A stretch of DNA of 64,000 nt, taken from the NCBI GenBank assembly GCA_903839535.1, contig CAIMCT010000153.1, positions 1 to 64,000 on the forward strand. The letters run 5' to 3'. Below the pieces are notes generated by a model. It was not told where the DNA came from and did no database searches. It saw nothing but the letters and a program-made list of their open reading frames with translations. This DNA is from an uncultured Desulfobacteraceae bacterium. GTDB taxonomy: Bacteria; Desulfobacterota; Desulfobacteria; Desulfobacterales; Desulfatirhabdiaceae. Both the position numbers and the translations under genes were made by a program. Shown piece by piece: positions 41,403 to 48,537 of this stretch; positions within the stretch are counted from its first letter, which is position 1; each line of letters starts with the position of its first letter.

Positions 41403-42380
41403 ATGAATAAAAAAGACCGATGGGCATTTGTGGGAATGGGACTGTTAATTGCAGTTTTTCCAGGGGTCGCCCTGAATGTGAAGTGTATATCCCACTACGT
41501 CGATGTAATGGTCTTTGCCGGTATTTTCAGCCTGGTCAGCCTTGGACTTTGCATGCTCATGGGCTATGCGGGCCAGGTTTCCATGGCTCAGGCGGCTTTT
41601 TTCGGAATCGGGGCTTACAGTTCCGGAATCCTGACCAGCCGTCTGGGATGGAATCCATGGATGGCCATGCCCGCCGGCGCAGGTGTGGCCGCCCTGGTCG
41701 CATGGATCATCGGCGTTCCCGCCCTTCGCCTCAAAGGGCACTATTTGGCCATGGCTACACTAGGATTTGGCGTGATTGTTCACATTATCCTGGGCGAGGA
41801 AGTGAAATGGACAGGCGGACCTTCAGGCATGGTCGATATTCCGGGGCTGCAAATTGCGGGCTGGAAGCTGACAAGTGAAGTGGCATGGTATTACATGATC
41901 TGGTCAGTTGTGTTTATGGCTCTGCTGTTCTGTCTTCATGTGATCTACTCCAGGGTGGGCCGTGGACTCAGAGCCATTCATGAAGAGGAAATGGCGGCGG
42001 AATCCATGGGCGTTCCCACAGCTTGTTACAAGGTTCAGATATTTGTATTCAGCGCTATTCTATCAGCCATTGCCGGAAGTTTTTATACCCATTACGTTAC
42101 ATGTCTGAATCCGGGGTCTTTCAATCTTATGTGGTCCATCCGTTTTGTGCTGATGGTCATGGTGGGGGGAACGCAAAGTCTCTGGGGAGCGATTCTTGGC
42201 GCGGTTCTGCTTACCTTTGCGGGTAATGAATGGCTTCAGATTTTTTCTGACTTTGAAATTCTTGTGTATGGTGCGATGTTGCTGTGCGCGGCACTTTTTT
42301 TACCCGGAGGCTTGGCTTCCCTGGTTCCAAAGGTCATCGGCGTTTTCCGGAACTCTCTGACCCATCTTTGCAAACGATAA
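41403..42380 (+). CDS. livM: Branched-chain-type ABC transporter permease, LivM family
   Basis: Second permease subunit, 325 aa. LVSLGLCMLMGYAGQVSMAQAAFFGIGAY is the family signature and GLRAIHEEEMAAESMGV the coupling loop. It starts 31 bases after livH and ends 6 bases before livG. Confidence 0.93.
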   Translation: MNKKDRWAFVGMGLLIAVFPGVALNVKCISHYVDVMVFAGIFSLVSLGLCMLMGYAGQVSMAQAAFFGIGAYSSGILTSRLGWNPWMAMPAGAGVAALVAWIIGVPALRLKGHYLAMATLGFGVIVHIILGEEVKWTGGPSGMVDIPGLQIAGWKLTSEVAWYYMIWSVVFMALLFCLHVIYSRVGRGLRAIHEEEMAAESMGVPTACYKVQIFVFSAILSAIAGSFYTHYVTCLNPGSFNLMWSIRFVLMVMVGGTQSLWGAILGAVLLTFAGNEWLQIFSDFEILVYGAMLLCAALFLPGGLASLVPKVIGVFRNSLTHLCKR

Positions 42381-42386
42381 AGCACC

Positions 42387-43172
42387 ATGCAAGAAGCCTG
42401 CTGTCCCGAGTTATCTTCCATTCTTGAAATTAGTGATGTTCAGATGCATTTTGGCGGCATTGTTGCGCTGAAAGGTATCCGGTATGCTGTGCCACCTGGC
42501 ATCATTCAGGCGCTGATCGGCCCAAATGGCGCTGGAAAAACAACTCTTTTTCACTGTATCAGCGGATTGATCCAGCCCACATTCGGTCATGTTCTGTTCG
42601 AAGGCAGGCAGATCGACGGTATGCTCCCCCACAAGATTGCTCGGCTTGGCATCTCACGCACCTTTCAGCATGTGGCCCTTTTTAAATCCATGACAGTACT
42701 GGAAAACATCATGCTGGGACGGCACCCGAAAACAAAAAGCGGCTTCTGGGCAACTGGTTTGAGGCTACCTGCCATGCGCCGGGAAGAACGCAAAATCCTG
42801 GAAACCGCCAGATATCATCTGGACTTTGTAGGGTTGGGGGATTCGGCGAATCTTCCTGCCGGAACGCTTCCGCTGGGCAAACAGAGGATACTTGAAATTG
42901 CAAGGGCCTTGGCTACTGATCCCAGACTACTGCTTCTGGATGAGCCTGCCGGAGGGCTCAACATCCGGGAGACTGAAGTTCTGGGAGATCTGATTCAGCG
43001 TATCAGAGCCTGTGGCGTGACGGTAATCCTGGTAGAGCATGATATGAATCTGGTCATGGAGATTGCGGACAGGATTCTGGTGCTGCACTATGGGTCACAA
43101 TTAGCTTCGGGGACACCGATGGAGATTATGGATCATCCCGCTGTGATCGAAGCCTATCTGGGAGGTGGATAA
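42387..43172 (+). CDS. livG: Branched-chain-type ABC transporter ATPase, LivG family
   Basis: Cytoplasmic ATPase, 261 aa. Walker A is GPNGAGKTT, Q-loop region ISRTFQHVALF, Walker B LLLLDEPAGGL, and switch His in VEHDM. The ABC signature reads LPLGKQR instead of LSGGQQR, a degeneration seen in some LivG proteins. It overlaps no gene but is 14 bases from livF. Confidence 0.93.
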   Translation: MQEACCPELSSILEISDVQMHFGGIVALKGIRYAVPPGIIQALIGPNGAGKTTLFHCISGLIQPTFGHVLFEGRQIDGMLPHKIARLGISRTFQHVALFKSMTVLENIMLGRHPKTKSGFWATGLRLPAMRREERKILETARYHLDFVGLGDSANLPAGTLPLGKQRILEIARALATDPRLLLLDEPAGGLNIRETEVLGDLIQRIRACGVTVILVEHDMNLVMEIADRILVLHYGSQLASGTPMEIMDHPAVIEAYLGGG

Positions 43173-43186
43173 TTGGAATTCTTTCA

Positions 43187-43960
43187 ATGCTGACGGTCTC
43201 TGATATCCACACCTATTACGGGAATATCCATGCTCTCAAGGGGATATCGCTTCAGGTACGGAGCGGGGAGATGGTTGCTCTGATCGGCGCCAATGGTGCC
43301 GGAAAAAGTACGCTTGTTCATACCATCTGCGGCCTTATACGGCCGGAAAAAGGCACCATCATGTTTCAGGGAGCCGCCATCCATGGGCTATTGCCCGAAT
43401 CTATTGTTGAACGCGGAATAGCAGTTGTGCCGGAAGGCAGGCATGTTTTTTCGACCCTGTCCGTGGAAGTGAACCTGCAGATGGGGGGCTTTGTCCATAG
43501 AAGAAACAGCAGCCAGATTCAGGAAGACATCCACTGGATGTTTGACATCTTTCCCATTTTGCGTCAAAGACGGCTTCAACTTGCTGGAACCCTCAGCGGC
43601 GGAGAGCAGCAGATGCTGGCCATCAGTCGGGCGCTGATGTCCAGGCCACAGCTTCTCATCCTTGATGAACCATCCATGGGTCTTGCTCCGCTGGTGATCA
43701 AGGAGATATTTCGCATTATCCTGGATCTGAAAGAGAAAGGTAAAACGATCCTGCTCATCGAACAGAACGCCAGGGCTGCACTCCAGATTGCCGACAGGGG
43801 ATATGTTCTTGAAACCGGAAGAGTGGCTCTCGAAGGGGAGAGTGCAATGCTCCTTGAACACAAGGATGTGCAGCGGGCTTATCTGGGTCAGAAAGGCCAT
43901 CTTTCCACGGTTCCGTTCGCCGCAAAGGCGCAAAAAAGACAACGCTCTTGTGGCGGCTAA
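43187..43960 (+). CDS. livF: Branched-chain-type ABC transporter ATPase, LivF family, with repeat-derived tail
   Basis: Second ATPase, 257 aa. Walker A is GANGAGKST, signature LSGGEQQ, Walker B LILDEPSMGL, switch His replaced by Gln in IEQNA as is usual in LivF. The family normally ends soon after VQRAYLG. Here the frame runs into a palindromic element at 43916, whose 5' arm encodes the last 14 residues, FAAKAQKRQRSCGG, and the stop. The native end was therefore probably replaced by the insertion. Confidence 0.92.
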   Translation: MLTVSDIHTYYGNIHALKGISLQVRSGEMVALIGANGAGKSTLVHTICGLIRPEKGTIMFQGAAIHGLLPESIVERGIAVVPEGRHVFSTLSVEVNLQMGGFVHRRNSSQIQEDIHWMFDIFPILRQRRLQLAGTLSGGEQQMLAISRALMSRPQLLILDEPSMGLAPLVIKEIFRIILDLKEKGKTILLIEQNARAALQIADRGYVLETGRVALEGESAMLLEHKDVQRAYLGQKGHLSTVPFAAKAQKRQRSCGG

Positions 43961-44005
43961 TTTCATTGAATATTTTCTTTGCGATCTTTGCGCCTTTGCG
44001 GCGAA
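43916..44005. repeat. Inverted-repeat element C (GCAAAGGCGC arms)
   Basis: Perfect 19-base arms TTCGCCGCAAAGGCGCAAA (43916-43934) and its complement at 43987-44005 flank a core nearly identical to that inside 46868-47034. It overlaps the 3' end of livF. The right flank (44011-44036) resembles the right end of element B. Confidence 0.85.
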
Positions 44006-44100
44006 TAAAAACCAAGTAATTGACCGCCCAAAGTAACACATCGCAGTCGAAGCGATCCTGCCTCCAGCACTCACCTTTCTCTGATCCCAGCCTTTTTTTT

Positions 44101-44748
44101 TCAGCAAGCAGTCATGTCAACAGGCAGTATGATGAGCAGTTCCCGGTGTTGCGAATTGGCGGACTGGGTAGCCTTCAGGTAGCTAAGCAGGTCAATGGCG
44201 CGGCCATCTGTTACCGGAACATCGACAGGAGAAAAAATAACGGCGGTGCCTTCCTGTTGAGGTCGAAGGGTAAGGGTAATTTCTTTTTCCGTACCTGCTC
44301 TTTCAAGGATTTCTTTGATGTACAACCAGATAAGATTTTCAAGATAAAACATATGGGTTGTTACGCAAATCGTTTGTGGAGGCGGTTTAAAGATCAGCGT
44401 GACGCACTTCATGGCGGCAAGCCTGGAAGATAGCGCAACGATCAGCGCCATAGTTTCTCCGAGATCTATACATTTCACTATCTCATCGGTGCTGTGAGCA
44501 AAACGGTTCATATTTCGGATAATATCGTCAGCACGCTGAATCTGCTTGCCGATGTTGGCGGCTAAACTTTTCAGTTTGGCAGGATCAAGGGGCAGCCCTT
44601 TTCCCGCCATGAAAGACAGATCTTCCAGTAGCCCCGCGTTTTCATTGATGATGGCCAGGGCGTTTTTTAGTTCGTGCGAAACGGATGCCGATATGGACCC
44701 AAAACAGTGAAGGCCGCATGCTCCAATGGATTCCTGATAATCGCTCAT
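44101..44748 (-). CDS. Histidine-kinase-like phosphotransfer protein lacking ATP-binding motifs
   Basis: A 215-aa protein with no membrane helix. An H-box SVSHELKNALAIINENAGLL (about 23-42) closely resembles HEINNPLAIINEKAGLI of the sensor kinase at 45100-46851. The region after it aligns loosely with a HATPase fold, but the N-box asparagine and the G-boxes are missing (YLENLIWLYIKEIL in place of the N-box). It may pass phosphate without autokinase activity, as Spo0B does, or act as a decoy. It overlaps the response regulator upstream by 4 bases, so the two are co-translated. Confidence 0.75.
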   Translation of the reverse strand: MSDYQESIGACGLHCFGSISASVSHELKNALAIINENAGLLEDLSFMAGKGLPLDPAKLKSLAANIGKQIQRADDIIRNMNRFAHSTDEIVKCIDLGETMALIVALSSRLAAMKCVTLIFKPPPQTICVTTHMFYLENLIWLYIKEILERAGTEKEITLTLRPQQEGTAVIFSPVDVPVTDGRAIDLLSYLKATQSANSQHRELLIILPVDMTAC

Positions 44749-45119
44749 TTTCCGTCTCCTTGTTGTTGCATCACCTCATTCATTTTTTCAAGCAGGGACT
44801 CGATTTTTACCGGCTTGACCAGATAAAAATCCTTGCCGGCTTCTGCAGTCCCGATATTAAAATCATCTTCAGAACCATGCCCGGTCAGGAAGATGAACTT
44901 CATAGCCGGGCGCAAAACCTGAAGTCTTTTTTTCAGCTCCAAGCCGCTGATTTTGGGCATTTTGACATCAAGAATAGCCAAATCAAAGGACTCGGTTTCA
45001 ATCAGTTCCAGGGCTGCCGTGCTGCTTGTGACCCAATTGGCATGGATCCCTCTGAAAGCCAGGCGTTCTGCCAGTGTTGAAACCAATTGCTCTTCATCAT
45101 CAACCAGCAATACGCGCAT
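44745..45119 (-). CDS. Single-domain response regulator (CheY-like)
   Basis: A 124-aa receiver domain alone. The acidic pocket is Asp7-Asp8, the phosphoacceptor Asp51 (ILDVKMP), Thr in FLTGHG and Lys in LVKPV. No output domain follows, so it must signal by protein contact or phosphotransfer. It overlaps the sensor kinase by 20 bases and the kinase-like protein by 4, forming a three-gene unit read from 46851 down to 44101. Confidence 0.93.
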   Translation of the reverse strand: MRVLLVDDEEQLVSTLAERLAFRGIHANWVTSSTAALELIETESFDLAILDVKMPKISGLELKKRLQVLRPAMKFIFLTGHGSEDDFNIGTAEAGKDFYLVKPVKIESLLEKMNEVMQQQGDGK

Positions 45120-46851
45120 AACCCTCTCCTTTTTTCTTTATATATGTCAATGGCAGAATGATCGTAAATCGTGTACCCTTGCCGACCGTGCTTTTTACCT
45201 GAATTTTTCCGCCGATTTCCTGTACCAGTCCATACGTGATGGACAAGCCCAGACCGGTACCGCCGGTTCGGCTTTTGGTTGTAAAAAAAGGTTCGAAAAC
45301 CCGTTTCATATCAGACTCTGAAATCCCGCATCCGTCATCTGATACCTCAATGGAAACCTCATTGTCGCCGTGCTTTGAAACCCAGATTTCCAGTTTGCCG
45401 CCATCTGTCATGGCGGCAAAGGCGTTGTTGATCAGATTCAGAAAAATCTGCTGAAGTTTTCCACGATCACTTTCAAATTCGGGAATATCATCGGGAATAT
45501 CAACCGAAATAGTGATGCTTTTGTATTCAGCCTCCTTGCTCATAAATCCCAGCACGTCCTGAATGACGGATTTTACGCTGAGTTTCTGGACGCTCACTTC
45601 GATGTGTCGGGCAAAGTTGAGCAGCCGCTTGGTGATGGTTCCGCATCGTTCCACAGTTGAAATAATGGAATCGACCAGACCATTCAGTTTTGAGTCATTA
45701 CCATAATCTTTTCGAAAGGTGAAGATGTCTTTGATCAGGCCTGCTTTTTCATTGATAATGGCCAGGGGATTGTTGATTTCATGAGCTACTCCAGCGGCAA
45801 GGCGTCCGATGGAGGCAAGTTTATTGGCATATTCGACCTGATGAAGGGTCATGACTCGCTTCTGATCCGCCAGAAAAATATTGTTGACCAGATACGTGGA
45901 TACGCCGATAATTACCACCAAAATGGCTGAAATGCTGACTCCCAGAAAACCGATCAATTGAGAGCGGGTTTTAAACCAGGGTTTCATCAGCTCTGTTTTC
46001 TGCTTGGTTACGACCAGGACAAAAGGGGTATCCGTGATATAGGCATAACCGACAATCAGTGCTTTTTCATTCCTGTCCAATGTCTGGTAAACGATCGTCT
46101 TGGGGGAATATTCCGGAACCGGGAGCGGAATTTTTTCCAGCACAGTGGTCTGGTATCGGGAAGGCGTTTGAAGAATGCCGTTATGGTTGATAATAAACGC
46201 ATCCCCCATCCCCCCAACCTCCATTTCCGATAAAAGCTCCTTGAACCGCTCCAGGTCCAGAGATGCCCGTAGAACAAAAGAAGATCCGTCCGGCGCACTG
46301 TGCTTTATGGCGATTACAAAATGGGGAACATTGCGAAGACCAAGAAAAACATCGCTGATGTAAATATTGCGTTCCTGAACCTCCCGATACCAGGCATGAG
46401 TACTGTAGTCCACACCGATGAGTTGATATGGTCCGATATAGTTGAATTGAACGCCAGAGTCGTTTATAACGCCCAGATCACAAAAACCACCCAGGCTTTT
46501 TTTAAAATTTTCCATAATTGCAGACAGGCGTTCCGGGTTTTTTAGGCTTTCGGGGGTGTTGTCATTAACTATGAAATTCAGGGCGAATTTACGTTCATCC
46601 AGAAAAAAAGACAGGGTCCGTCTGGTATTTGAAACCAGACTTGATGTTCTGAGCAGAATTTCCGATTCAACTGCATTCTGGGTGACGTTGTAGTCGATAA
46701 TCGCCATGAAAATCAGAGGGATCAGGGCGACTGCTGCAGTCAGAAATGCTGCCTGTTTCCAGATTCTTCGAAAATTGAACAAGGATTTGAATGGACCTGC
46801 TGCAGCATCCTGGTGATCCCAGAACTTGGGTTTGAAACGGATTGTCATCAT
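45100..46851 (-). CDS. Membrane sensor histidine kinase with dCache-like periplasmic domain
   Basis: A 583-aa kinase. TM1 is at about 34-52 and TM2 at about 303-325; they enclose a sensor domain of about 250 residues, Cache-like with WYREVQERNIYISDVFLG. The HisKA H-box is VAHEINNPLAIINEKAGL. HATPase motifs follow: N-box NLINNAFAAM, G1 DDGCGIS, F-box PFFTTKS, G2 GGTGLGLS. It probably phosphorylates the adjacent receiver protein. Upstream DNA is a repeat element (46868-47034), so its promoter may lie within or beyond it. Confidence 0.93.
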   Translation of the reverse strand: MMTIRFKPKFWDHQDAAAGPFKSLFNFRRIWKQAAFLTAAVALIPLIFMAIIDYNVTQNAVESEILLRTSSLVSNTRRTLSFFLDERKFALNFIVNDNTPESLKNPERLSAIMENFKKSLGGFCDLGVINDSGVQFNYIGPYQLIGVDYSTHAWYREVQERNIYISDVFLGLRNVPHFVIAIKHSAPDGSSFVLRASLDLERFKELLSEMEVGGMGDAFIINHNGILQTPSRYQTTVLEKIPLPVPEYSPKTIVYQTLDRNEKALIVGYAYITDTPFVLVVTKQKTELMKPWFKTRSQLIGFLGVSISAILVVIIGVSTYLVNNIFLADQKRVMTLHQVEYANKLASIGRLAAGVAHEINNPLAIINEKAGLIKDIFTFRKDYGNDSKLNGLVDSIISTVERCGTITKRLLNFARHIEVSVQKLSVKSVIQDVLGFMSKEAEYKSITISVDIPDDIPEFESDRGKLQQIFLNLINNAFAAMTDGGKLEIWVSKHGDNEVSIEVSDDGCGISESDMKRVFEPFFTTKSRTGGTGLGLSITYGLVQEIGGKIQVKSTVGKGTRFTIILPLTYIKKKGEGYARIAG

Positions 46852-46867
46852 GATTTCCTCAAGGTGT

Positions 46868-47034
46868 TATACTGTACGCGGGCATAAACTACACTTTATC
46901 AATTCACAGCAAAGACGCAAAGGACGCAAAGAAGACAACGCTCTTGTGGCGGCTAATTTCATTGAATATTTTCTTTGCGATCTTTGCGATCTTTGCGGTG
47001 AACAAAAACTCAGTCATTGACCGCTAAAAGTATA
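46868..47034. repeat. Element B with element C nested inside
   Basis: Outer ends TATACTGTACGCGGGCAT (46868) and CATTGACCGCTAAAAGTATA (to 47034) match element B at 61388-61456 in reverse orientation. Between them, about 46905-47005, lies a C-type palindrome with GCAAAGACGCAAAGG and CTTTGCGATCTTTGCGG arms and the same core as 43916-44005. Confidence 0.8.
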
Positions 47035-47112
47035 CTCCGAAACGCAAGCGTTCAGCCCCATCCCGCTGGGATGGGGAGTGAACGGTTACTCGTAAACAGT
47101 CAAATCCATTCA

Positions 47113-48342
47113 TTAGGCACCGGTTTTTTTCTTCCGTGTTTGAATTTTTTCATTGGCTTTTTTCAAGGTGGCGCTCAGAACATCTATGTCAACAGGTTTC
47201 TGCAGGTAGGCAAAGGCTCCCAGGTTCATGCAGGTTTCCCTGTCCGTTTCCGAACCATGTCCGGTAAGGATAATGACTTCAATTCCGGGCTGAGTTTCCT
47301 TAACCCTTCGAAGGACTTCGATGCCGTCTATGCCAGGCATTTTGAGATCCAGAATCATCACCTCGGGTTCTTCCTCATGAACCAGTTTAAGTGCTGATTC
47401 TCCGTCAAACGCTACGACAGAGCCCATGTCCCGAAGGATCAGGCGTTCGGACAGGGTTTGAACAAATTCCCGTTCGTCATCTACGAGCAATACTTTAGAA
47501 GGGACTTCAAAATCAAATTTTCGATAAATATCAGACTGATGAAAGCCCTTCCCCACGCAGGTCTCTATAGTTTTTACGCCTGGAACAATTCCGGCAATGG
47601 ATTTTAGCTCCTGTTCCAGTCGGCTTAGCATCAGCACATTCTTGTTGATTGTCAGGGTAACTGCGCCGCTTGCAGCGCTGACGCCCACCTGATGGCCTTC
47701 GTTGGCCAGGGCGACTTCCACCTGAGCGGAAAGGAGGAAATCATCGACGGTTTTACGAGAATTTTCAGTCTTTCTAAGCACATCCTTGTTCAGATTGTTC
47801 AAAATCAGTTGAATGGCATCGTTCGTATTGGTTTTGTTCATGGGCAGGATCATGTCGTAAAGAACAGAATCCCACGGATCAGCCAGATTGAATAAGGTGT
47901 TGATCCAGCTCGCGCAGTCTTCATCGTGACGGTGTATCCATTTTGCTGCTTCTTTTTCTGATAATCCCTCGGCTTTTGCAGCCAGGGCAACCCTGAAACC
48001 CATGTCTGCAATAAGACATATCCGCAGAACATGACTGATCGCTTTGGGTATCAAATGTCCGGAAAAACCAGATAGCAACAGATTATCATCTGTCAGTTTT
48101 TCAGCCAGCGCCAGCTTTAGATAGGCAATCGAACGTTCTTTTTCATGCGTAAACTTATTGAATATCGATGTTCGAGATACAAAGGCGCGGCTGATTTTGG
48201 ATGCATCTATTCCCGAAAGTCTTGCTGCATCGTTTGTAAGTTCGCTGTCTGTAACCGGTTTATATCCGGTATGAGTGATAAGTTCCTGAAGAACGACATC
48301 TTCATTGCAGAACGTACCTGGGAAAATCGTAATTATTGGCAT
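47113..48342 (-). CDS. Nucleotide-kinase-like / BON-like / receiver fusion protein
   Basis: A 409-aa cytoplasmic protein with three parts. Residues about 1-190 resemble the cytidylate-kinase-like family (MPIITIFPGTFCNED at a degenerate P-loop position, then helical sequence). Residues about 205-275 look like a BON domain (VEVALANEGHQVGVSAASG...TL...VPGVKTIET). Residues 282-409 are a receiver domain with the acidic pair in LLVDDE, phospho-Asp332 in ILDLKMP, LTGHG and KPVD. Kinase activity is doubtful because the P-loop lysine is not evident. It may be a phosphorylation-controlled sensor. It lies upstream of, and on the same strand as, the kinase cluster. Confidence 0.7.
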   Translation of the reverse strand: MPIITIFPGTFCNEDVVLQELITHTGYKPVTDSELTNDAARLSGIDASKISRAFVSRTSIFNKFTHEKERSIAYLKLALAEKLTDDNLLLSGFSGHLIPKAISHVLRICLIADMGFRVALAAKAEGLSEKEAAKWIHRHDEDCASWINTLFNLADPWDSVLYDMILPMNKTNTNDAIQLILNNLNKDVLRKTENSRKTVDDFLLSAQVEVALANEGHQVGVSAASGAVTLTINKNVLMLSRLEQELKSIAGIVPGVKTIETCVGKGFHQSDIYRKFDFEVPSKVLLVDDEREFVQTLSERLILRDMGSVVAFDGESALKLVHEEEPEVMILDLKMPGIDGIEVLRRVKETQPGIEVIILTGHGSETDRETCMNLGAFAYLQKPVDIDVLSATLKKANEKIQTRKKKTGA

Positions 48343-48403
48343 TTAATACCCCTTATCATTTGAATTATGAATTATGAATTGTGAATTATGAGATAATGTG
48401 AAT

Positions 48404-48513
48404 CCCCGAATTGCATAAGTATTGGCCATTATTCCCATGCAATTCCACCAGTCTTTGCCATTGCTACAAATGTCGCTAAACTCAAATGTGGCCAATACTT
48501 ATGCAATTCGGGG
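48404..48513. repeat. MITE-like element D with 25-base inverted ends
   Basis: Left end CCCCGAATTGCATAAGTATT... (48404-48428) and right end (48489-48513) are perfect complements over 25 bases. The element is 110 bases, AT-rich inside and non-coding. Both flanks read AAT, which fits a 3-base target duplication. Just upstream, 48360-48390 is a short tandem repeat of TGAATTA-like units. Confidence 0.85.
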
Positions 48514-48537
48514 AATTATACTTTTTTACGCCGGCAA

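Noticed and set aside
44020-44433. 137-codon + strand frame opposite the kinase-like gene
   Set aside because: The minus-strand gene has an H-box and 4-base coupling to its neighbour; the + strand frame has neither a family match nor a ribosome-binding site.
48360-48513. CRISPR array
   Set aside because: The TGAATTA-like units are too short, and the following pair of repeats is inverted rather than direct. There are no spacers and no cas genes.
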